Below are positions 55,956 to 64,000 of a DNA stretch of 64,000 nucleotides, one piece after another. Numbering within the stretch: position 1 is the stretch's first letter; the number at the start of each line of letters is the position of its first letter. Source of the stretch: Lachancea kluyveri NRRL Y-12651 (taxonomy: Eukaryota > Ascomycota > Saccharomycetes > Saccharomycetales > Saccharomycetaceae); the NCBI GenBank assembly GCA_000149225.2, contig CM000691.1, positions 496,001 through 560,000 on the forward strand. The letters run 5' to 3'. The position numbers and the translations under genes were made by a program. Under the pieces are notes generated by a model that worked only from the letters and a program-made list of their open reading frames with translations, was not told the DNA's origin and searched no databases.

Positions 55956-57026
55956 ATGGATACTCCAGCAGTTATCAAAGTTAAAAGAAGAAGAGATGAA
56001 GACTCTCTTCAAGCGCTATGTATGCCTACACTTCTTTTAAGAATTTCACATTAGCGCAATGATTTACTAACCATCTGGTATCATACAGTACTCGAGGGAC
56101 AGAGAGCTAACAAGAAGGGAAAATTCATATTTAAGCTCGCTAAAACCGTTGATGTGGGTAATCGTGCGGAAACAGGTGGAGCGAACACCCCACTGCTGAA
56201 GCTCTCAGATGACAATGAGAACAGAGTTTTTGTCTTGGAACAGAGAGCACAGCAATCTGAGCAAAATAAACAATTGCCAGTTGAGATAAGCCAAATGCTG
56301 AATGAGTACCTAAGTATTAGTGGCAGTAACACACCTACTAGCTTAGACCGTAAGGGGAGAAAGCAAAGTAGGCGGCATACAGCGGTCGACATTCCAAAAA
56401 TGCCAAGTATAGATTACGTTTACGATATTTACTACCGTGAAAATGTCCAAGAAGATGAATTTGTATTTGATAAGAGCACGGTTGGATACATCAAGATTGT
56501 TGAGGAAGATGGTAGCATGATACCGCGGGAAGACGACGATCCCGATGAGCACCGACTATCAGACGACGAAGATTCCAATGAAGAAGACTATTATCAAAAC
56601 GACTATCCAGAAGACGAAGACGACGACAGATCCATCCTCTTCGGCAGTGAAGAAAATGAAGAGGGGAGCGATGTCACAGGAGCGAATTTCATTGAAGAGC
56701 ATGAGGAACACGTTACACATGACGATACTGCCGTTGACGAGTTTGATCCTCTTTTCAACAGGTTTGATACAGAGCCCGACTTGCTAAGTTCTTTGAATGC
56801 ACACAATTACATTGATTTAGACTACGACAATGAAGACGACGATTACGAAGACGAAGGCGATGGAGATGACGACATGCTCGGCAAATTGGACGAGACGGAT
56901 GACAGCAGGAACGGGAGCGACCCTATCCAGAGACACCGGTTTTTCCCGACAGACGACGAAGATCCTGTCGCCATACACAGGGATGAAATTTTTGGTAAGT
57001 TACAGAAGATGATTGAAAGACGTTAG
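55956..57026 (+). CDS. IWR1: Iwr1, RNA polymerase II nuclear import factor, with intron
   Basis: Exon 1 is 55956-56019 and exon 2 is 56089-57026, giving 333 residues (353 in S. cerevisiae). Iwr1 binds assembled RNA polymerase II in the cytoplasm and carries it into the nucleus. Exon 1 codes for the N-terminal nuclear localisation signal (VIKVKRRRDEDSLQAL), and the splice joins it to LLEGQRANKKGKFIFKLA, matching the family. The core motif YDIYYRE is present, then VGYIKIVEEDG, then long acidic stretches rich in Asp and Glu. S. cerevisiae IWR1 has an intron at the same kind of place. It corresponds to YDL115C. Confidence 0.94.
56020..56088 (+). other. Spliceosomal intron in IWR1
   Basis: Sixty-nine nucleotides with donor GTATGC, perfect branch site TACTAAC at 56065-56071 and acceptor ACAG. 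The donor departs from GTATGT at the last base, which could lower splicing efficiency. Confidence 0.92.
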
Positions 57027-57434
57027 CATTTCCCTTTTTTAATGGTTAAGGTTATTTGCTTCAACAAGTACAGCACGTGATTAGAAGCACGTGATCGTAA
57101 ATCTGTATATGTGACTGCTTTTTTGGTGTATGGATGTCGGTACAGATTATTTCGACGATTTTCTGTTTTTTTACCGACGAAAACGTGTCTCACTCAGAAA
57201 TTACTGCAGCTGTAATTGGAATGTATGGGTCTATTTTCTTTCTCTGCGGGAAGTTCTTCAGCTCAGAGTTCAACCGACGCACACGCCGGTGACTTGCCTC
57301 GATGCCCGGGCGAAACTTTCACCAACTCTGGAGCAGCCTACGGCGAAATAACGATTCAATCGTTTGGTTAGTTAAGGACAGTGTACCCGCTGGATTTTTT
57401 TCTGAGGAGACGTTCCAATTAGGCCAACGGAGAA
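57027..57434 (+). promoter_or_regulatory. RPL9 promoter with twin CACGTG and Rap1-like sites
   Basis: Two copies of AGCACGTGAT lie 14 bp apart at 57072-57081 and 57086-57095. Two Rap1-like sites on the minus strand follow: ACATCCATACA (57127-57137) and ACCCATACATT (57220-57230), the latter a good match to the consensus. T-rich tracts sit between. This combines Rap1 control, as in S. cerevisiae, with Cbf1-type E-boxes, as in more distant yeasts. Confidence 0.65.
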
Positions 57435-58010
57435 ATGAAGTACATTCAAACTGATCAAGTTCTAGAAGTCCCAGAAGGTGTTACCGTCAACATCAAATCC
57501 AGAGTTGTTAAGGTTACTGGTCCAAGAGGTTCTTTGACCAAGAACTTGAAGCACATTGATGTCACTTTCAACAAGTTGAACAAGAACCAAGTCAGAATCA
57601 CCGTTCACAACAGTGACAGAAAGCACGTTGCTGCTTTAAGAACTGTCAACTCTTTGATCTCCAACTTGATCACTGGTGTCACCAAGGGTTACAAGTACAA
57701 GATGAGATACGTCTACGCGCATTTCCCAATCAACGTTAACGTTGTTGAAAACGATGGTGCTAAGTACATTGAAATCAGAAACTTTTTGGGTGACAAGAAG
57801 GTTAGACAAGTCCCAGTCAGAGAAGGTGTTTCCATCGAATTCTCTGCCAACCAAAAGGATGAAATCATTTTGTCTGGTAACTCCGTTGAAAACGTTTCCC
57901 AAAACGCTGCTGACATTCAACAAATCTGCCGTGTCAGAAACAAGGATATCCGTAAGTTTTTGGACGGTATCTACGTTTCCGAAAAGGGTGTCATTGAGGA
58001 AGACGCCTAG
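57435..58010 (+). CDS. RPL9: Ribosomal protein uL6 (Rpl9)
   Basis: A 191-residue large-subunit ribosomal protein uL6, the same length as S. cerevisiae Rpl9A/B. It starts MKYIQTDQVLEVPEGV and contains KVTGPRGSLTKNLKH, HNSDRKHVAALRTV and the uL6 repeat YRYVYAHFPINVNV-like MRYVYAHFPINVN. Codon use is extreme (GGT, TTG, AGA, AAG, GTT/GTC), marking very high expression. No intron. It corresponds to YGL147C (RPL9A), and is probably single-copy in an unduplicated genome. It converges on NUP84. Confidence 0.98.
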   Translation: MKYIQTDQVLEVPEGVTVNIKSRVVKVTGPRGSLTKNLKHIDVTFNKLNKNQVRITVHNSDRKHVAALRTVNSLISNLITGVTKGYKYKMRYVYAHFPINVNVVENDGAKYIEIRNFLGDKKVRQVPVREGVSIEFSANQKDEIILSGNSVENVSQNAADIQQICRVRNKDIRKFLDGIYVSEKGVIEEDA

Positions 58011-58533
58011 ACTTGTGACCTTTTTGTGTATTAATATAGTTTACCTTTTTCTCCAATTAGTCATATAGTCAATCGAATTCTTCGAGTATCTTATCCTTTC
58101 ATTGAGCATATATGCAAATGTAGCAGATGTTGCGTAGTTTTGCGTCCCGAGAAATCAATCTACTCTGGGTCTCATTGCAAGTAGAAATTGACAACTTCGT
58201 GGTTTGCGTATCATCTTGTGTGATGCAGCTTCTCTGTTACCTAGTTGGGACAACGGTACAACGAATCATTTGCACTAAAGTTGAAGAAGATCGCATTCAA
58301 TCGAGTCGGTAAGTTTTGAATGAATGATGATAACCACCATCTGTTAGTACATGATACTGAACTAACGTTTGGTAGTCGGCTTCAAATGGACTTATACATA
58401 CGATTCTGGGCACCAATAAGGGGGTTGGGCAAGTGGAAATAATACATCTTTATTGGTCGCGAAAATGAAAAAAAGATGAAGTTTCTCAGCACGTAAGCAT
58501 TATTATACAGTTACTTATAATTACCTGGTTATA
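58011..58533. other. Convergent gap between RPL9 and NUP84 with a candidate spliced transcript
   Basis: A 523-base gap between two stops. It contains a 61-codon frame (58127-58312) that runs into an intron-like segment (58309-58375, donor GTAAGT, AACTAAC, acceptor TAG). Otherwise nothing is recognised. See the findings. Confidence 0.35.
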
Positions 58534-60705
58534 CTAGTGTGCCAGTAATGTAGCAGAACGTGCGATTAGTTGCAAATATTCTTTTAGCCTACCACTAGAC
58601 TGGAACAACAAATAAATCTTGTCCGTTTCATTAGCAACCAGATTCGTTAGGTTTAGCGCCTCGTTTATGAAGCTAGAGATTTTCAAAGATTCAGAAGCAC
58701 TCACCAGTGATTTGTGTAATTCGATTACCAAATATGGAGTATATAATGCTCGAATTTCGAATAGAGCTTCTTTGTCTTGTACTCTCTCATCTTCACTTAA
58801 GTAGACTAAGAAATCTTTAATCAATTGGTAAATTCCATTCGAAAATTCCTTAAATTGCTTGACCAAAGTTGGTAGATTAGACTGTGAGTTGAACAGGGAA
58901 GAGGACTTTTTCCACTCTTCGTACTTTTTAAACCCTTGCAGCAGGTTTTGGTACTGTTTGATTTCCAGAATTGTAAGATCTTCTTCATTTGAGGATTTGG
59001 AAGCTAATTTATCCATTTCGTGGTGTTTGATGATTTCATTCAAGTCGTTACGGTTGAAAAAGAGTTCCAAAGATTTAATTTTCCCGTTAATTAAAAATCT
59101 CCTAGACAGAGCAATGATAGAGTCAATAGCATCTGCGTACAGTTTCCCTTCCAACAGCCATTCTGCACCCGACATTAACCTCCTATCAATATCACTGATG
59201 TCGTAATTAACAGCGATTGTGGTTTCTGGGTTGTAATACTGTTCGGTATCGGCGAATATGCGTTGTGCTGTTCTTCTTAGGATGTTAGCTGTTGGCAACT
59301 GTAAAAAGTTACTCAACTGCAGTTGTTTTTCTCTGACATCGGAATCAACTAAATTCGAAAGGAAGAAGGAATAAGCTTCTTCAGATTTCTGCTTGTTCAA
59401 AAAGCTGATGTATACGGGCACAGTTTCGTACAATTCATATAGGGACAGAATAGTGACATACGCCGTGATTAACCTTGATTTGTCGGCTTCATCGATTGTG
59501 TTGGGACAAATCATATCAATGAAAATTGCCAAATGGGTAACAATTCTTAATAGATACGGTTCATCAAAGAGGTCATTGTTGGTTTCAATACCTTTAACCA
59601 CGTCAAGCAACATTTCTACTGACGATCCAATTACCGAAGAGACATTATTTAGGATCACCGCTCCCATTAAAACTCTGATTGGGTGTTCGCTCTCAGATTG
59701 ATGTTGAGAAGAAACAATATTTAAGGTATCTTGTAAACTTAATGGTTGTGAGGGCATTTTCACGATCAGTTCTTCCGCGTTGATTCTCCCTTGTTGAGTC
59801 AAGTAGTTCTCTATGCATATCTGCCAAATTTGGTTCAAGTAAAGTAGCAATTCAATACTCCAGTCTCGATCTTCTGCTTCTGTACTGTTTGGAATGTCAC
59901 CTGCTAAGTAACTATAGATGGCAGCCTCGTATTTGTCTAGATTTGGATTCAAAGATAAAGAGTAAACCGATCTTCTCCACAATGCATGTTTTTTAATACC
60001 TTGTTGTGACGCGAATGAACCCTCTATCTGTGTGTCTTTCTGTGGATCGATATAATCATCCAAACCGCAGATAATCATATTTAATGTTAAGTTGTCGCAA
60101 AACTCACACTCCTTCCTTACTTCATCATAACTTCCAGCCAAAATTAATTGGTAAATATATCTGTAAAAAGTATGGTCTGCTTTTGTATCCCTTGGATCGA
60201 TGGATACGGTGTTATCACGGAGTGGATAGTCCAAGTCACAACTTTTTAATCCACCTGAAGTGACTGTGTTGGACCACTTTGAAGAAGGTAAGTCATTGGG
60301 TCTGGATGGTGGCTTCGCATTGGACTGAATCCAAACCATGATCAGCCAGATCTCATATAGATCTTTATTGTTTTGTAGGAGTTCTTTTTTAAATACTACG
60401 TCAGAATTGTAGGGATAAGTGGCAATTTTTTCGAGTTGTTCATCTGCGGTCCTGTAAGACTCCAGAAGATCAATTAAATGCCACAATTTGGCCTCTAGTT
60501 CCCAATTTTCATAATTTGCTCTGTCCTCATTACTTGCAACGTTGGCCAGCTGTAGAGCTGTTTCTCCAACAATCGATCTAAATTCTCTCACCATGGTGAA
60601 CGGATCTTGAGATGCATTGCTCTTCAAGTTAGTGACCTGGTAATCCTTGAGAACATTAGCAAAGCTCAGAATGACTTGATTGGAATCGATTTGATCAATA
60701 TCCAT
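58534..60705 (-). CDS. NUP84: Nup84, Y-complex nucleoporin
   Basis: A 723-residue protein (726 in S. cerevisiae, NUP107 family), a stem member of the Y-shaped nuclear pore scaffold that also acts in mRNA export and DNA repair. It is entirely alpha-helical. Typical blocks include WELEAKLWHLIDLLESYRTA, the central AEWLLEGKLYADAIDS and a C-terminal ACE1-type tail. The ATG at 60703-60705 is first in frame. It corresponds to YDL116W, and it is followed in tandem by CYK3 (YDL117W) on the same strand. Confidence 0.96.
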   Translation of the reverse strand: MDIDQIDSNQVILSFANVLKDYQVTNLKSNASQDPFTMVREFRSIVGETALQLANVASNEDRANYENWELEAKLWHLIDLLESYRTADEQLEKIATYPYNSDVVFKKELLQNNKDLYEIWLIMVWIQSNAKPPSRPNDLPSSKWSNTVTSGGLKSCDLDYPLRDNTVSIDPRDTKADHTFYRYIYQLILAGSYDEVRKECEFCDNLTLNMIICGLDDYIDPQKDTQIEGSFASQQGIKKHALWRRSVYSLSLNPNLDKYEAAIYSYLAGDIPNSTEAEDRDWSIELLLYLNQIWQICIENYLTQQGRINAEELIVKMPSQPLSLQDTLNIVSSQHQSESEHPIRVLMGAVILNNVSSVIGSSVEMLLDVVKGIETNNDLFDEPYLLRIVTHLAIFIDMICPNTIDEADKSRLITAYVTILSLYELYETVPVYISFLNKQKSEEAYSFFLSNLVDSDVREKQLQLSNFLQLPTANILRRTAQRIFADTEQYYNPETTIAVNYDISDIDRRLMSGAEWLLEGKLYADAIDSIIALSRRFLINGKIKSLELFFNRNDLNEIIKHHEMDKLASKSSNEEDLTILEIKQYQNLLQGFKKYEEWKKSSSLFNSQSNLPTLVKQFKEFSNGIYQLIKDFLVYLSEDERVQDKEALFEIRALYTPYLVIELHKSLVSASESLKISSFINEALNLTNLVANETDKIYLLFQSSGRLKEYLQLIARSATLLAH

Positions 60706-60959
60706 GTTCTGCTGGCTTTTTTTTTATTCTTTCCCTCTCCAGTAGCTGCAAGCTTCCCATCTACTTTTACAATCTGAAGTTTTCAAATTTTTTCTATCTC
60801 GACGGAAAAATGTATTTTCCTAAAACGGAATGCGACCAGGTTAGGAAAAGGTTAAAGCAATCAACATCGATCAACATAAAAGATTAAGAAAAGCTGTTTT
60901 AAATTATTATTCATTAAATCTATCCTAGTACTTTTTTTTTACAGATCTATAATGTGAAT

Positions 60960-63677
60960 TTATAAACATCTCCACTCAGCATACGGACACCAGCCAATGC
61001 CACTATCGGCTGTTACAACACCAATCCAAACGCCAGGTTCATTAACTTTCACAGACGCTTCCCAAGTGCCGTACTCAAAGTTTGGATCGTTTTTCGTCAA
61101 ATGGTAAACCTTACCGGACGGAGATTGTAATGCCAAGGTATGTTTTTTTTTGCTAAAAGCTGAAGATTCGTATACTAATCCGTCCGATGGATGTTGGATG
61201 ATCTGAAAAGTGTACTCATTCTCCGAAAACAGGTACTTATTCTGTGGTTTCTTAATATACAAATCAACTTTTTGAGCAGTAACAGGTGGAACTCTAACAA
61301 CAAACTCGTACTCTTTCGCTGAGCCTCGGTGTTCTAAGGGAATGATGAAAGACAAAGGATGCACATTAGCCAGCGAAGTTTGCAAGCTTTTCACGCCAGA
61401 ATGGATGTGTAAAGTACCGGTAGATGTACCCGGTGGTAATACGGCTTTAATCGAAGCTATCCTTCTGTTCTTGTGCCATTTCATCTGTACCAATGATAAA
61501 TCCATGCTCTTGTATTTTTCATTGCTGTCAGACTCAATGGTTACCGAAGAGAATACTTCCACATCGTTAGGAACAAACAACGAGCATTCATAAACCTCGG
61601 AATCTTCTAACTTTGATAGACCGTTGCTAAATTTGTACAATTTCAGGTCGTTTTTAAAAAAGGATGGGAATACAGTTGGTAAACATAGTGCAATATTTTT
61701 GTCGACAACAGGGACTATATGCTGCTCTTCGTAAAAGTAAGGAATATGCGTGTAAATTAACTTCAAAGGTTCAGTTAAAAAATAGTAATCCTCTGCCTTT
61801 TTCGACGGTTTGTTGTTGACATACTCGTGAATTGGATTTGTTACATTACCGAGAATAACGTCGACAAACCGCCATTCGTCATTGATCAATAAGCGTAGCC
61901 AACAGTGGTTAAACTTGAATTCTGTGTTGTCTGCATTTGGTGTTTTCAAAAAGCCGACTACAATCTCACAGATGACATCTAAGGCATTAGCCATCCTCTT
62001 AAAGATCCATGTTAGTTCGTAGGGAGTGCAGTACGCTTTATGCATAACCTTGCTTAAATTGGTAGGTTCTTTTCCAAAATCTGTCTTACCATTATCGTCG
62101 ATTAAATTATAAGTTTCAGTGCAAAAGACAAACAAAGCTCTTAACTTTTCCATTGGTGTCTTGAATCTTGATGAGAATGTATGTTGAGCGAAAGACTCCA
62201 CAGATTGAATCCCATCCTTTTTTCCTCGCTTTTTAGACAATTGGTCGATATATGCGATATCGATCTGATTCAATTCAATATCTACGAGCCCTTGTTGACG
62301 CCTGTGCTTCACCTCGTTTGTATTCATATCCTCCATAATATACCTCTGTGGATCCAGAACCAAATCGCAGTTTTCTTCTAGAGCTCTTCTTTGTCTGACA
62401 TGCTTCTCTCTAGAGCTTAGAGTATTTGCTCTGTTTAGATGATAGTTCACCTGAATCCAATCAGATGCCTCGTTGTTAGACGAAGAAACTTGCAAGTTCT
62501 GAATATCCGGTAGCTTAGGATAATCAGCAGTGTGAGTAGTTGGGCTAGAGCTCCCAGCACGTGGAAGTAGCTTCTTGATTATCCCGCCGAATCTGTTGGA
62601 AGAAAGCATGTTACATTCTTCAGAAATGCTATTGTTCATTGAAATTTCAGATCTCTCGAAAGAATCTGTAAAGGATTTTGCAAATCTATGCCTAGCTAAA
62701 CTGCCCGCACTGGTAGCGCTAAAATCGCTCATTAGTGCAAAACTCTCTTCACTACTAGTTAATGAATCTTGCATGTATCTGGAATGGGAAAACAGGTTAG
62801 AAGATGACTTTTCGGAACTGGAGGGATAATAGCCATCATAAAAATCCTCGTTCGATCTATAGTAGCTGTTTCTAGAGCGGGGTTGCTGTAATTTATTGAC
62901 ACTGAGGTCATTGTAAGAAAATGATTTCGGTGGAGCCTGGTTGGACCTAGTACTTACTACAGGTATTGGTGGTAACGGGGGTAGAGAATCAGAACGCTCC
63001 TGGACCTTTTGTGAGTAGATACCCCGTCTTTTTGATTCAAAATAATCCAATTTCTTCATCTCCTCTCTTCTGACTGCCTTGGCATTGTCATCTTTCGCGC
63101 GAGATTGAGTGGGCGTTATGCACTCGTCACTAGGAACCGGAGAAAGTTTCTCTTGTTGGTAAGATACAGAAGGCAGTTGGGAAGTAGAATAAGACTGAGG
63201 GAGGGATGACCTTGGAGAGCATGGCTGACGTTGTCTCAGAGCACGCTCTTTCAATCTAGAGTTCAAATCGCTTACTTGCTCAAACCTCTTCGGTGATGTC
63301 TCTAAAAATCCAGTAGTTTTGCTTTGTGTAAGTCCTGGTGTTTGAACTGGTGTACTCTTGTTGCTTGATCTAGTAGGAATTGGGGGGACAACAATTTTCG
63401 GGGAAGGTGGATCAGCAGATCTTGATATCGAGGACATGTTGCTATTTGAGGATTGTGTACCGAAGTCATTGTATTTTTCCTTAATAATTGTGACATAATT
63501 GGCAGGAAATGAACCAGATTTCTTGTTTCTTAGTAATCTACCGTAATACCACCCACCTTTTGCTTTAGTGACCTCGATGATATCTTCCTCTATGAATCCT
63601 AAATCGTACTCCTTCTCACCCGACCACGAATAAATCGCTTTAACTTTAAACGGCAGTTTTGGAGTGGTAATTTCCAT
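60960..63677 (-). CDS. CYK3: Cyk3, SH3 and transglutaminase-like cytokinesis protein
   Basis: A 905-residue protein (885 in S. cerevisiae) at the bud neck that promotes primary septum formation with Inn1 and Chs2. An SH3 domain fills about residues 10-65 (KAIYSWSGEKEYDLGF, WYYGRLLRNKKSGSFPANYV). A long, Ser- and Pro-rich linker with possible SH3 ligands (PPLPPIPV) follows. The transglutaminase-like domain is at about residues 500-620 (AYCTPYELTWIFKRMANALD, FKFNHCWLRLLINDEWRFVDV). A His and a Trp of the fold are seen, but the usual catalytic Cys is not evident, as in the family. The C-terminal part is beta-rich. It corresponds to YDL117W. Confidence 0.95.
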   Translation of the reverse strand: MEITTPKLPFKVKAIYSWSGEKEYDLGFIEEDIIEVTKAKGGWYYGRLLRNKKSGSFPANYVTIIKEKYNDFGTQSSNSNMSSISRSADPPSPKIVVPPIPTRSSNKSTPVQTPGLTQSKTTGFLETSPKRFEQVSDLNSRLKERALRQRQPCSPRSSLPQSYSTSQLPSVSYQQEKLSPVPSDECITPTQSRAKDDNAKAVRREEMKKLDYFESKRRGIYSQKVQERSDSLPPLPPIPVVSTRSNQAPPKSFSYNDLSVNKLQQPRSRNSYYRSNEDFYDGYYPSSSEKSSSNLFSHSRYMQDSLTSSEESFALMSDFSATSAGSLARHRFAKSFTDSFERSEISMNNSISEECNMLSSNRFGGIIKKLLPRAGSSSPTTHTADYPKLPDIQNLQVSSSNNEASDWIQVNYHLNRANTLSSREKHVRQRRALEENCDLVLDPQRYIMEDMNTNEVKHRRQQGLVDIELNQIDIAYIDQLSKKRGKKDGIQSVESFAQHTFSSRFKTPMEKLRALFVFCTETYNLIDDNGKTDFGKEPTNLSKVMHKAYCTPYELTWIFKRMANALDVICEIVVGFLKTPNADNTEFKFNHCWLRLLINDEWRFVDVILGNVTNPIHEYVNNKPSKKAEDYYFLTEPLKLIYTHIPYFYEEQHIVPVVDKNIALCLPTVFPSFFKNDLKLYKFSNGLSKLEDSEVYECSLFVPNDVEVFSSVTIESDSNEKYKSMDLSLVQMKWHKNRRIASIKAVLPPGTSTGTLHIHSGVKSLQTSLANVHPLSFIIPLEHRGSAKEYEFVVRVPPVTAQKVDLYIKKPQNKYLFSENEYTFQIIQHPSDGLVYESSAFSKKKHTLALQSPSGKVYHLTKNDPNFEYGTWEASVKVNEPGVWIGVVTADSGIGWCPYAEWRCL

Positions 63678-63883
63678 AGTGTGATGATTTGTTGGTGACT
63701 ATGCAATTGTGAGAGAAATATACCTTAGACGCAAATGGTTGACCGACTAGAAAATATATCACTGAGGTTTGAATGGCTTAAATTAACGAAACGAGAAGAG
63801 GAAATTGTAATTAAAAAGCGACTTATACTGCCTCAGGTGAAAAGTTGTAGCTAAGAGCAAGAATATCAAACTTTGAAAATGAA

Positions 63884-64000
63884 ATGAGTGTAAACTACCA
63901 GGTCGACAGATCAACTGTAGCCGTCTATTTTGACGTTGGGATAATTTCCCAACCAGGGAAATACAAACAAATCAAAAATTTTCAAACTGCCTTGAAGCAT
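63884..64000 (+). CDS. Possible start of an unidentified gene, cut by the right edge
   Basis: A frame opens with ATG at 63884 and stays open for 39 codons to the window end (MSVNYQVDRSTVAVYFDVG...). It is divergent from CYK3 with about 206 bp between starts, a normal promoter size here. I do not recognise the product. Thirty-nine open codons is weak evidence, so this may be chance. Confidence 0.35.
   Translation, partial: MSVNYQVDRSTVAVYFDVGIISQPGKYKQIKNFQTALKH

Noticed and set aside
58318-58362. C/D box snoRNA, from ATGATGA followed by CTGA
   Set aside because: The boxes are only about 25 nt apart, with no flanking stem or second box pair.

Overview
This window is nuclear DNA from a budding yeast of the family Saccharomycetaceae, most likely one that split off before the whole-genome duplication. 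A Torulaspora/Zygosaccharomyces-like yeast is my best guess, but the genus is not proven. The proteins align well with Saccharomyces cerevisiae but are clearly diverged. The genes are compact, with short spliceosomal introns (63-69 nt) carrying GTAYGT-like donors and TACTAAC-like branch points. One gene encodes CEP3, a subunit of the point-centromere kinetochore. The highly expressed RPL9 gene uses the codon bias typical of this family.

Gene order is the best clue to lineage. Genes that lie on S. cerevisiae chromosomes XIII (YMR162-YMR171), IV (YDL103-YDL117) and VII (YGL141-YGL147) are interleaved here in one collinear series with relative orientations kept. That is expected for an unduplicated ancestor-like arrangement. 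From 1 to 28.8 kb, XIII and IV genes alternate: DNF3, QRI1, INP2, tRNA-Val, MSS11, PAH1, MME1, QRI7, NSE4, MLH1, CEP3, an ALD pair, PHO2 and EAR1. From 29.9 to 63.7 kb, VII and IV genes alternate: HUL5, GPI10, MSS2, KIN28, MRF1, ROG1, TIP20, TMA17, RRT6, RRP42, TRM3, ATG20, YDL114W, IWR1, RPL9, NUP84 and CYK3. Two protein genes do not fit the S. cerevisiae scaffold: a second, divergently transcribed aldehyde dehydrogenase, and an FAD-dependent L-2-hydroxyglutarate dehydrogenase-like gene between MSS2 and KIN28.

The genes are mostly housekeeping and do not form one pathway. They cover lipid flipping and phosphatidate hydrolysis (DNF3, PAH1), UDP-GlcNAc and GPI synthesis (QRI1, GPI10), peroxisome inheritance (INP2), filamentation and phosphate transcription factors (MSS11, PHO2), DNA repair (MLH1, NSE4), the kinetochore (CEP3), ubiquitin and proteasome functions (EAR1, HUL5, TMA17), mitochondria (MME1, QRI7, MSS2, MRF1), transcription and RNA (KIN28, IWR1, RRP42, TRM3), trafficking and autophagy (TIP20, RRT6, ATG20), the nuclear pore (NUP84), cytokinesis (CYK3) and the ribosome (RPL9).

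I saw no unmistakably new biological system. The points most worth a second look are: a single-base frame break in the essential gene QRI1; an intron in MLH1; a perfect 46-bp palindrome between RRT6 and RRP42; a 14-bp repeat shared by the divergent ALD promoter; a possible small spliced transcript between RPL9 and NUP84; a decayed Ty1-like LTR next to the tRNA gene; and a gene-free stretch of about 1 kb exactly where synteny switches from chromosome XIII to VII.
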